Assembly (NCBI GenBank): GCA_026075535.2
Contig: AP026547.1
Location: forward strand, 10,106,001 to 10,170,000
Reading direction: 5' to 3'
DNA length: 64,000 bases
Source: Tricholoma matsutake
Taxonomy: Eukaryota > Basidiomycota > Agaricomycetes > Agaricales > Tricholomataceae
Part shown: piece by piece, positions 21,800 to 31,950 of the stretch
Layout of the letters: every line of letters starts with the position of its first letter
Numbering within the stretch: the first letter of the stretch is position 1
The notes under the pieces: generated by a model
What the model saw: the letters and a program-made list of their open reading frames with translations, nothing else
The model's database searches: none
Told to the model about the DNA's origin: nothing
Made by a program: the position numbers and the translations under genes

Positions 21800-22137
21800 T
21801 GTTGAAATTAATCCCTAATACATGCTGTATACATGAGGCAATACATGCAGCATACACATGTATACATGAGGCAATACATGCAGCATACACATGTATACAT
21901 GAGGCGATACATGCAGCATGTGCATGTTACTGCGCTTACTGCGCATACATGCGGTAAACACATTCCCGAGTCATGTGACATCCTTAATATTATGTATATA
22001 AGGAGAACCTGTACCGTAGTAGGAATACAGTGTTCTTACCTCTGCTAACCCTAGCTGTAAGTCTAACTAAACCCCAGGTAGGTTGTAAGGAACGTGTTGT
22101 CTCTTCCCCTGTGCAGCGTATATAGTCTGCTCCAACA
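21800..22137 (+). repeat. 3' LTR of the Copia element
   Basis: 338 bp, identical on reading to the 5' LTR, including the triple U3 repeat. Followed by TCCAG, the right copy of the target duplication. Confidence 0.95.
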
Positions 22138-22142
22138 TCCAG

Positions 22143-23574
22143 ATATTCGCTTAAAACAATCAGGATGTATGAGAGTGTGGTAAGTAGAGCATAAATTACT
22201 TACATAATTTAACATCTTATTTATTAGGTTTCCCCTATTGTTACTAACTTTTAAGACCCTTGCTTGTTTTTCAAGTGTTTTGGTTTTCCGAACACCCAGG
22301 GGTTGCCTTTGCTCAGCACCACACGCAGAAAATCGAAGTTCGAACACAACTTGAAGAACTTTCATGTCACTGGCAGGAGACATTCTCATTGAATGAATAC
22401 TACAACTTGAATGAAGCAACAAGTCACAGAACGTAGAACTGCGTTAGGAACTGAAGTGGCACACGAATGAATAAGAATAGAAACGAAAAGGAATCCCGAC
22501 GTCCTGCGCCCTCCTCGTTTGCTCCTCGTGTTTTGAGCGACGCAAGCAGAGGCTTTCCCTATCTGCAACGCGGGACTGGTTAACTTTTTGGGACATACCA
22601 TTTAAATAATGCTTGCTTCGTGTTGCACCCTTGTTTGTGTTGGTAAACCAGTGGCGATCCTAGATCTCTCGTCAGATCCCGCAAGATCGGAGGCCGTATT
22701 ACATATTTTGACCGTATCTCCCTCCCGAATTGACAACGCAGTGTAAAATTTGGTGTCAAAGCTCTTGGGACTTTGCTACTTGCTACCAGCTAGGTATTCG
22801 ATAACATACTCAATGGTTTGTCTTTGATCTTCGTAACCAATTCATGGACAGCGTGTCTCTCAATGCCTTCTTCAACTGCTTCATTGGGTGGCTCGCCAGT
22901 TTTCTTGAAAAATAGTTAGGCTATCCAGTCTGTTTGTTCGAGATGAGCTCAGTTTAAGAAGGTCCATGCCTGTTGTTTGTTCACTGCGAACTTAGTTAGA
23001 TTGTCTTACCTTTGCAGAAAACGCAATTGATTTCGTACAAGAGTGAATCAGGTCCGATTAAAATGACTTGCACATGCCGGGCCTGACCAGGTAAGCGAGT
23101 TATCCATATCCAAACGAGTGAATAGATTAATCCGCTTTGTGAGGGATGCACCCGCGAATGCATAGCGCGCCTTCCTCACATTCACCACAGGGACTCGTAC
23201 TCCTGTAACTCGGTGAAATATGATAAAACCCATGATGGAGACAGCTGCAAGACAAGACACAAGATCACAACTTGCCAAGCGTGTGTCCTATGGATAGTTG
23301 TCGCTGGGCGAGTCGTGATCTCAATGATGATGCATGAGACAGATGGCGCTCGGTGTACCCTCAAACCTGTTGTGCAGTATAAGTGTGGATGAACAGTTGG
23401 AAAGCAGATGTTCTGATCAAGACAAAAGGAAGTAAATGGACGCTCGCCGACCACCTATCAACATCAGTCGACAAAAAATGCACCTGCACAAGGGAATCAA
23501 CGAAGAACGTCCAAAACAAAGAATACACGCACCGAACGCAAACATATATGGCAACATACAGAAATTGTAATGAG
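22143..23574. other. CpG-normal single-copy-like DNA, no assigned gene
   Basis: Flank of the Copia insertion and downstream side of the hydrolase gene. CpG frequency is normal and no internal repeats are seen. Short minus-strand open stretches (23278-23048, 23454-23182) could be exons of a small gene or 3' sequence of the hydrolase, but I recognise no domain. Confidence 0.35.
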
Positions 23575-24210
23575 TTACCGACCTGTGAATATGCCCGGGA
23601 GGTCCTTCATACTAAAGATGTGCACCCCCGCCTCCTCCAGCTCTGCCTCGATTTCGGCCTCGATCCTATGCGCCGGCGTGACCCCACCACCGTGTAGCAC
23701 TTCAATCCGATCATGCGTCGCATGTGCCCCTCTGATCAGCAGTACCTCGTTTCCCCTTCCAAGTGCCACCCCGCATGTCGCCCTGATCGAGTAATCCGTC
23801 TGAAATCCTACAACAACTATCTCCGCATCGGTGGGAACCATGTCACCTAGCTTGGTGCTTGCGAAAGCATTGTTCTTGAGCTTGTCGACGACTAGCTCAT
23901 GTTGTTTCGGAGGAAAGATCAGCTGCCAACCTGGCGTGTTTGGTTCGTCGGGTTCGCCAGCATCGCCTGTGTTTCGAACGTGGATGATCAAGGGGGGAGG
24001 ACATGCCTTCCGCGCCAGCTCGAGGATGTGAGTAAGATTTTCGCATACCCGCTGTGATGCGGGTACACCGATCGGAGGATCTGCGAGCATAGCACGTTGG
24101 ACATCAAGCAGAAGCAAAACTCGGCGGGAGGCGCTTATAATGTCATTATGGTTACGGGCATCACCACCGAAGGTAGCGCGCGCGGTTGCTGTCGATGTCG
24201 TGGATTGCAT
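23575..24210 (-). CDS. Isochorismatase-family (cysteine hydrolase-like) protein
   Basis: The 211-residue frame starts at the ATG 24210-24208. The fold signature is present: LLLLDVQ with the catalytic Asp (D36), KLKNNAFASTKL with the catalytic Lys (K110), and VVVGFQTDYSIRATCGVALG, the strand-turn that normally holds the nucleophile. Where nicotinamidases and most family hydrolases have TxxCV, this protein has Ser (S141). True isochorismatases of the EntB/PhzD kind also lack the Cys, so a vinyl-ether hydrolase role is possible, as is a diverged or inactive enzyme. No signal peptide is visible, so it is probably cytosolic. The length is normal. A donor-like GGTCG|GTAACT at the 3' end leaves open a short last exon. 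This is the only ordinary host-type gene that looks intact here. Confidence 0.85.
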   Translation of the reverse strand: MQSTTSTATARATFGGDARNHNDIISASRRVLLLLDVQRAMLADPPIGVPASQRVCENLTHILELARKACPPPLIIHVRNTGDAGEPDEPNTPGWQLIFPPKQHELVVDKLKNNAFASTKLGDMVPTDAEIVVVGFQTDYSIRATCGVALGRGNEVLLIRGAHATHDRIEVLHGGGVTPAHRIEAEIEAELEEAGVHIFSMKDLPGIFTGR

Positions 24211-24949
24211 CAAATCGGTCTAGAAAGATCTGTTGTATTAGGAAGTGAGCCCAGATACGGAAAACCTTGTAGACCTCTAAATACTTTTGTACAGAGTCCT
24301 AGAATGAACGAGGGGGCGACAGGAAGAAGAGGGCTAAATTTGGATTGTCTCAAACACGTGGATGTCTCGTGTATAGGTGTGACATAAGTACTTAGCAGAC
24401 CGTGACGCGCGCCTGAGGAGGCAGAGTAGACGAACGACATGCGGTGATGAAGATACTAATAGCGTAGTGAAATAGAGCGAAATGTGGTGCCAAGATCCCA
24501 CCGGATCACCTCCTATTCCAAATCCATTCTAAATTCGATGATCCGCCTCGTTCCCCGCATTTATTAGCCACTTCCTCCGGAACGACCAGACGACCGCAAC
24601 TTAAAGTTTAACCGAAAGTATATTGTCACCAGTAACATACCGTGAACGTTTCTGTCAGATACCACATCCTTATCCCACTATGTGTGGCATTAGCATCGAT
24701 ATCATCGTTAGACACTACTTATCAAGCCACAAGCAGAAACTCCGCAGGAACTTGGATTTAGAAATCATCCCACGAACCTCACTTGCAAGTAGTCGAGCAA
24801 TAAGTAACGCCGTGGAGCGGGCCGCTTAGTCACCACCAACTTTGGCCAGACAAAAAAAATTCTGTATCATGCCCAATATTTTGCAGATTGTGGCAGATTG
24901 TGACAGACTGTTAATCTTGACACAAAAAAGCAACGTTTAAAACGTGATG

Positions 24950-25176
24950 CTCTGTAAAAACGGAAATTTCCGAGAGTCACGTGACCGTCAGGTGCAAGTC
25001 AACAAAGTCAGGTAAATGTTAAAAAAACGGTCAAAAATGTCAGGTCGAAGTCAGGTCACGCATTTTTCTGACATGACTTTGACCTGACATTTTGACCGGT
25101 TTTTTAACATTTACCTGACTTTGTTGACTTGCACCTAACTATCACGTGACTCTGAGAAATTTCCTTTTTTACAGAG
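24950..25176. mobile_element. Palindromic MITE, 227 bp
   Basis: Near-perfect fold-back whose arms read CTCTGTAAAAACGGAAATTTC and its complement. CGTGATG flanks it at 24943-24949 and 25177-25183. AGTCAACAAAGTCAGGTAAA and a GTCAGGT motif recur in both arms. CpGs and CACGTGAC are mostly retained, so it is fairly young. Confidence 0.75.
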
Positions 25177-25183
25177 CGTGATG

Positions 25184-25970
25184 GGACACGGGCCGGCTGA
25201 TGTAAGGTCGGAGTTTTAAACTCCGACTTTCGACCGTTTTCGACGTCGCAAGGAGAATTGCGAGGCACCACACTATTTGAAGGGGAAGGAAAGTTGTAGG
25301 TAAGCTAGTAGACATGCTGGGATACATGTATGTAGAAAATTTATAATTCTTCATTGACTGTGTGAGGCACAGGAGAGTGAACAAGATAAAAAGCGGCAAT
25401 GTGACATTTTCTTGTGATCTCATCCAGATGGCCTCAAAAAAATGCAAATTGCCCATCATCCACTCACTCAAAATATCCTAGCCCTCAGAGGGGGAATGCA
25501 GCACATGCATTGGCACCTCTGGAGCAAGTTCACACAATTTTTGGTCTGCCCCAACTTGCTCAACAACACCAACAATGAACACAATCACAGCCCATCATTC
25601 CCTCACAAGAATTGATAACATTCACTGAATCATGCATTCTTGGTCAACTCAGGATGTCCCATGAGAAACAGGGAGCTTAGGCTTTTGTGGAACATGCAGT
25701 TTTTGGGGGGCTGGTCCAGCCAAATTGTGTCCCATGAAAAATAAGTTGCTTAGTGGGTTCTGGGACACACTGCCTGATTTGGAAGACCCTGCATGGTGCA
25801 TGGAGGGGCTTATCAATTGATCTGATTGGGCTACACAATAAACTGTATCTACATCATCAATGCCTCTCCCAGCTCCACTCAGCCATCAGACACTCACACT
25901 TGCCATCACAAACAATGACCAGCAGCTGTTCCCACCCCACTGCACAGCCACCACATCCCAACTGTAAGAG
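25184..25970. other. No assigned gene; short palindrome and decayed sequence
   Basis: A perfect palindrome GTCGGAGTTTTAAACTCCGAC sits at 25207-25227. From about 25430 the sequence becomes CpG-poor. A plus-strand reading near 25740-25830 is open but has stops nearby and no recognisable family. It could be the remains of another repeat. Confidence 0.3.
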
Positions 25971-26760
25971 TCCCTATACAATACTACAAAAAGAAAAAAC
26001 AGGCATGAAGTTGGCATGGTGGTGCCCTTCCCACTCGTTGCCCCCCGCCATTGTAGTGGTGCCCCTGCCCCTTATGGGCAGTGCTCCTTGTGCCAGCATT
26101 CCTCCTCCATGTCATGGTGCCCACTTGTTCCATTCGCATCCTCAGCTACCAGCATCCTACCCCTCCCGCTCCCCATTGCCCCCCGTTTCCACCCCATGAG
26201 CAGTTGCTCACAGTGGTGGATGGGGGGCTGCTGTGGTAGTGTTGGTGGTGGTGGTGGTGGTGGTGGTGGTGGTGGTGGTGGTGTGTCATTGTCCCTCTCC
26301 CCATCATTGTCATTGTCATTGACTGCATGCATACCCACCCCTTTTCCCCATAACCCCCTCTCACATAGCACCCCTTTCCATCCCATGAGCAATGGCTTGT
26401 GACAGGGGTTGGGGGGGGGCTGTCATGGTGGGTTGTAATGGACATCTTGTCCCCTCGCTGTGTCTCTCCCTCATCTCCCTCCCCCCACTGTTGCTCCCTG
26501 CTTCCACCCTATGAGCAGTTGCTTGCAGTGGTGGATGGGGATGTTACTGTGGTAGTGGTGGCAATGTTTCCTGTTTCGAGAAGGGGTGTGGTGGTTTAGT
26601 GGTCAGATAGCAGGGTTTTTGCATGCTTACCTTGTGGGTAACCTGCTACCCAGGGCTCCTGGTACTTCCTCAGGTCTCTTAACCCCAAATGATGCTCTCA
26701 TATCTCATTTGGATGGGAAGGAGGGGGTGGGCATGCATTGTGTGTTGTTGTTGTAGATAG
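25970..26760 (-). repeat. Low-complexity module region with (GGT)n and a tRNA-like segment
   Basis: The region has the CATTGTCATTGTC / GAGCAGTTGCT(C/T) composition of the exon-like modules elsewhere, in minus orientation, with three GAGCA-type cores (about 26200, 26385 and 26510). A (GGT)n microsatellite fills 26243-26282. At 26592-26607 TGGTTTAGTGGTCAGA matches a tRNA A box, but the B box is weak. A T-rich acceptor-like site lies near 25980-26005. Confidence 0.45.
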
Positions 26761-26771
26761 TTGTAGATAAC

Positions 26772-27227
26772 CTAAAAATAACTGAAGAAAATGGTCATTA
26801 ATTGAAAAAGACGTAAAAGAACAGTGAAAGTACTTGATTTACATTGTGTCAACAGTTGTCGACATCCTAATATCCTTGTGACATGGCAATGTTGCAGCCA
26901 TGCCTCTTGATGGAACAGTGTGGGAATGGGTGTATTCTCCATGGTACCATCAAAGATTTGCAGGGGCACATACTTAGGTAAGCGCACTTTTCCATTTCCG
27001 GATTTCTCCACCGTCTCATCCTCCTGTGATATCCACTCCACCATCTCCTCCATCTCATCATCTCTTTCTCCTGTTGTCTCTGGCTGTACTTCTGCTTGTC
27101 TGGGCTGTGATGCTGCCAATACTGACACTAATTGCGACATTTGCGCTGTGAGCGCATCAATTTTCACCTCTAGTGCTGGTATGGGAACAGGATTAGGACC
27201 GGGATTAGAAGTTGAAGGTTCGGACAT
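26772..27227 (-). pseudogene. LTR-retrotransposon gag N-terminus, truncated
   Basis: The ATG at 27227 opens 151 residues: a Ser/Pro-rich start, an amphipathic VKIDALTAQMSQLVSVLAA stretch, an acidic block, then VRLPKYVPLQIFDGTM, resembling the start of a Gypsy-type Gag core. The frame degenerates after about residue 105 and nothing further of gag or pol follows. This is a relic; the family assignment is tentative. Confidence 0.4.
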
Positions 27228-28050
27228 AATTGTAGAATCTGTGATGAATCACTTCTTCGACAAATTCAAAATTTTTTCTTTGAGACCTCTCCAAATGTTT
27301 ACAGGTCACGTGATAAGGTTCGTCGAGGTTCGTCAATCGTTCGTTGTTTGTCGGGCACCTATTTTGACACTTCGGATCAATAACCCTTCCAACAGTGCCT
27401 GATCTCGGAGATATCACTGAATTCGGCTTGTAACTAAAATAGTCGTCTGAATAGAGTAATGTAAATCGTAACTAAACCAGATCCAATCGGTTGTCTGGTT
27501 GCAGCTGTCCTAATGACAAGCACTGCCTCTCGATCACTGGCGGTCGCAATGTAAGGCGAGGCCTGGCGTCGGCTTATGAAAGAAAAGGTAGATTACGTAT
27601 ATACAAGTACTTCCGGCTCGTGCCGAAAGGATGAGTAATCGGATGTGGCGTGGTGAAACAATGACGTATGCGCAAGTAAGAGAAGGCGCACTGATATGGG
27701 AAGTTGTGTTCTTCTGTTAGGGCGACACTATCTGCTAGCTAAGACCATGCGGGTTCTCTCTACAAGAAGGGGGCGGGATCTGCGCTCGTGATGGGGAAAT
27801 TGATGGTTTTGATGCGAGGGGTTATTAATAGGTGAGTTTGTTGAGATAGGCCTTTCACACCAAAAACATAGGTGGAATACCTAAGAGAACACAACTGGGG
27901 TCCCCTAGGTATATATTTAGGGTTTATATACTATGTTACATATATTGTACATTGTTGTTACCGACGCACTCGTACATGCGCGTACATTTTGATGCGTGCA
28001 AAATAAAATTCTCACGCTATCAAAATGTAGCGTCATTTGGCATCATGTAG
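27228..28050 (-). other. CpG-normal leader, possible LTR upstream of the gag relic
   Basis: This lies upstream of the gag-like frame on the minus strand and keeps many CpGs. Around 27890-27950 the minus strand reads TAGTATATAAACCC, a TATA-like site, which would fit an LTR promoter. I found no second copy in the window and no certain LTR borders. Confidence 0.3.
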
Positions 28051-28155
28051 CATAATTCGACATAATAAAATAAAAATGAAAGTTTATTAGGTAATGGGGT
28101 GGTTTCCTAACAAGGATGAGTAAGTTAATATGCACAAAATAGTGTAGTGGGAGGC

Positions 28156-31100
28156 TTACCCAGACAAATGACATATCTCGACTGTCAGATCTGAGTGGAA
28201 CAAAGTCATGAGCATGCATAACATCACCATGCTCCAGCTGGCGCACACAGCCATATTGGGCAAATGCTCATGAATTATTGACACAGACTTGTTAAAGCGA
28301 GTGGCTAGGGTGGCAATGAGCTTCATCCTCAGAGGAGTGTGGAGGGTTTCCACAGGTCCAGTGGGGGGAGTAAGAACATATAATGGGTCTAGCTCACTAT
28401 GATAAGGGAGAAGGTTCATCAACATGACTAGAGACTTACATGAAGCCAACTTGACATCTGTATCATGATGGACAGGAGGTAAGAGAATAAGTTGTTCATG
28501 CAAGCCATAGAGGAGGGTTATGTGCATCAACTGTGCACGAGAGGTAATGTTTGCATAGGGAAACCATTGGCTCCTGATGTTATGGAGGATGTCGCCACAA
28601 TGGTGCTCCATCAGAAATACCCAATAAGCCCAAACTGGACCCATAGCCCTGATACTCGGTGCAATGTGAAGCAGTGCATGGATGGTGATGGGACAACAGG
28701 CTATGCACATCGGATCATTTTGGTAGTATAGACTGTTCATCTATCAGACAGCATCCTGCTGGCAACAAGAAACACATACCATTCATACTTCTGTACCCAG
28801 CTCTGGAAACCTCTCTCAAGGTCATTAACTTGATCTTGGGTGATTTCGAATTCAAGGCAGAGTGTTAGCAGTCAAACTAATTCCATGAAGTGCTTGTAGT
28901 ACTGTGGACACACAAATCAGCCTTTGAGGAGAGTAGGGGTGATGTATAATGTCCAGATTGAATGAGTTTTGGCAATCATCTGTGCCTTCTCTGATGCTAT
29001 ATTTGGAACCCTAGCACCAAATGCTGCAGGGATAGTTTTTCCTGCCTTTACAGTGGCCTCTCCAATAGCCTCCCATACCATCGGTCCCAACACATAGCCT
29101 TTGTTGTCATGGGAAATATTTTTAAACTCTCCAGTCCAGAAGCAAATCAAGTTGGGAATGAGATTAGCCCAGATCAGATGCGTGAAATCATAAGGGAAGG
29201 ACACAGGAAAAGAGAGGGAGCTTAAGGTGCTGAGCAGTGGTAAACCTTTGACGCCGTACTTGGTTGCAAGGCCTTCATAATCCACATTGGTTGATGCATA
29301 CTGGACTTCCTTTGCTTGCTCCATGAATGACATGTGATTTTGTAGTGGAAGCGCACATGGATCGTATTGCTCCTGTGAGCCTGGGAAGCCATCATGGCAC
29401 AAAGGAACATAGTGCATCATCACTCACGAGGATGGAATGCAGACTCCTTTGATTGTACACATGCAGCATGGAGAGATTGCATTGTGGCCCTTCATGCGCA
29501 TAATCATTGAGACAGCCAGTATATCGCCAAAGACGATGATCAGATATGCATGTAAGAGGAAGACAACCTTGGTGATTGCATTGAAAGCAGAAACACCAAT
29601 CTTGAGCTGCAGAAGTTCCTGGACTAGGGGCCATAAAAGTGAATCAAATTTGCAGGGTTTCTTTGGTCCAGGAACCACTCCAATCAAGATAATGTTCCGC
29701 TTGAGAAACTGCTCTTCAGGAGGGAGGTTATAATTGAATAGAATAATTGGCCATGCAGTCTTGGTATGGTGCTTGAAGGGGCCAAAGCCATCTGTGGATA
29801 ACCAAAGTGCAATGTCCCGAGGATCAGAAAAGAACCATGTTGGGAGCTCTTCAGTGTCAATCGTGATGAGGGTCTCTTGGAGTGAATGATAATAAGTGCC
29901 ATCAAAAATATCAGTTAATTTTGTTGGGTCAACTTCGTGTTTGGACCAGTACTGCATTTTCATTGCATAGGAAGTACTTGCAAGCATTGCATGGAGACAG
30001 GGAATAATGGGAAGATACTCAAAGATTGCTTGTGGTGTTGTCCCATCAGCTTTATAGTGGTCAGTGTTGCACTTTGGGCATTTCTTGAGGGTTTCATATG
30101 GGCCAGTATAGCAGACACATGAGGAGGGGCAACAGTGATAGCACATGGGCTGGAAACTGGAGAGAAACTGAACACGTTTATCTGTATTCTTCAGGGAGTC
30201 CATTGAAAACTGAGGGAAAATGAAGCAAAGTTTGTTGAATGCTTTGTCAGTGAGGCATTCCTCAAGTTTGAGGGCATAGGCATGGAGGAGGGTCAGGTCA
30301 CTCTCATCCAGGATATTGCCCTCTGTAAGTACATCTGTCAAACAACAGTAAAGGTATAATTTGATGCGGACTCATCTAATCGTGAGGCTTTCTTCAAGAA
30401 GCTTTCACTGAGGAGGTCCCATACTGAGACCCCTTTCTGTCCCAACTCTGTGCTTGGCATTTCATATTCACCCTCATCTTCCTGGAAGTCTTCATTGCTG
30501 TTGAAATCCTCATCCTCCATGACCTCATCTTCTTGCATGACCTGATTCTCTTCTGTGACCTTGTCTTCTTCATCTTCCTCATCACTCTCCTCGACAACAA
30601 ACTGCTGCACATGGTTACGCCCCCATCGTTGTAAGCCAACTTGCTCAACACAATGGGCAATGTGATGGGAGTGGCATAAGTTGGTCAAACCATACTCATC
30701 ACCGAGGGGTGGCACAAATGATGGCAACAGTTTGGGGGAGCCATTGTTGACTCCAGATGGTCCTGCCTCACCCATATGCAAGTCTGGATTTGCTTCTGGA
30801 ATGACCTGCGATGGACAACCTTGATCATTGATATTTCCTGGGAGATCATTAGACATATAGTTGTCAAAATCCTCACCCATAGTAGAGTTATGCATGGCGT
30901 CCTCCACTAACAAAAGGGCTCGTTGAGCAGAAGCTCAGTGTCCAATGACCTGTTGCTTCAGTGAAGGGCGAGATGATTTCTTTTGTCCAGTCTTCCTTAC
31001 TGAGGGCTGGTTCTGTGCAAGGATACTTGACATCAAAAGTGAAGGACCTTGCCCTGCCTCATGATGCCTTTCAGTCTTCCAGATGATCAACTTGCCACAA

Positions 31101-31162
31101 TTACATGCACAGAGATGCTTAGGGGCCATGACAGAGGAGCGGATGTTAGTGGGCATGCTCAT
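28156..31162 (-). pseudogene. CACTA (En/Spm) Tnp2-type transposase, decayed
   Basis: Read on the minus strand. 31162-30935 carries a small Cys/His motif (CACNCGK..RHHE) followed by 30913-30338 with a GLTNLCHSH..IAHCVEQVGL block and a long Asp/Glu-rich stretch. 30341-29424 is the Tnp2 core: DGFGPFKHHTKTAWPIILFN, NIILIGVVPGPKKP, LLWPLVQELLQLKIGV and HNAISPCCMC. 29423-28917 (FPYDFTHLIWANLIPNL) and 28740-28156 (YYQNDPMCIACCPITIHALL, GPVWAYWVFLMEHHCGDIL) are the C-terminal parts. Frames change at the joins, part of which may be introns, and stops are present. I found no convincing CACTA termini. Confidence 0.85.
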
Positions 31163-31200
31163 AGGGACATGGGGATCTGCTCACCAGAATATACCTGTCC

Positions 31201-31950
31201 ACACCTGTTATCATCCTCCTCATTGTCAACTTGAGCCTTGATATCAATGAAACAGTGGAACACTGTGCGTCATGCCTTCAGCAACGTTCCTAAGTTTCCT
31301 ATGAGCAGATATCAGCATTTTGTATTGATTTTTATTGGACTCTTAGGCTTATTTTTTGTACTATCATTCATTTGGCATGTACTATGTATCTGCTTTACTG
31401 ACTAGCAAAATGAATCAAAAGGAACTTACTCAAGGGGGGCAATGAGGAGGACAGCGGACCAAGAAAGTTGAAGGTGGTGGTTGGGATGAAAGCGAGAAAG
31501 TGTGTGAAACCCAGCAAACAAATGTTGATATTGTTCAGAATGTTCAATCCTCAGCTATCCGGTTATGTCAGGGTAAGGACATAACCGGATAGCCAAGGAT
31601 TGAACATTCTGAACAATATCAACATTTGTTTGCCAGGTTTCACACACTTTCTTGCTTTCATCCTGACCACCACCTTCAACTTTTCTTGGTCTGCTGTCCT
31701 CCTCATTGCCCCCCTTGAGTAAGTTCCTTTTGATTCATTTTGCTAGTCAGTAAAGTAGATACATAGTACATGCCAAATGAATGATAATACAAAAAATAAG
31801 CCTAAGAATCCAATAAAAATCAATACAAAATGCTGATATCTGCTCATAGGAAACTTAGGAACATTGCTGAAGCCATGAGGAACAACGTCCAGATGCGGTC
31901 TGCCATTTCCTCGACATTGAGGCTCAAGTAGCGATGAGGAGGACAGTGAT
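31201..31950. repeat. Large near-perfect palindrome with 8-bp centre
   Basis: Left arm (about 31201-31569) and right arm (31578-about 31950) are inverted copies separated by AGGGTAAG (31570-31577). The core next to the centre is ATCCGGTTATGTC / GACATAACCGGAT. Over the inner 300 bp the arms differ at roughly a dozen sites, nearly all transitions, plus two single-base gaps. Both arms contain the first coding exon of the SPT5-like gene (CTTGAGCC.. with an acidic tail), so this is a head-to-head duplication of that gene's 5' end. The left copy runs into the CACTA transposase. Confidence 0.85.

Larger units (their letters stand above)
16314..22137 (+). mobile_element. Complete Ty1/Copia retrotransposon, apparently recent
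   Basis: 5824 bp. LTRs of 338 bp (16314-16651 and 21800-22137) read as identical. A perfect 5-bp target duplication TCCAG flanks it (16309-16313 and 22138-22142). A primer site and a polypurine tract sit at the correct places, and one unbroken gag-pol frame fills the interior. CpG is abundant, unlike the older repeats around it. Identical LTRs and an open frame mean the insertion is very young and could still be active. Confidence 0.97.

Noticed and set aside
26016..26445. Poly-Pro / poly-His frames as a structural protein
   Set aside because: They arise from a (GGT)n microsatellite read in different frames.
27726..28160. CACTA-type terminus for the Tnp2 element (CACTATCTGCTAGC at 27726; TAGTG near 28143)
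   Set aside because: No matching complementary end or 3-bp duplication was found on the other side near 31.2 kb.
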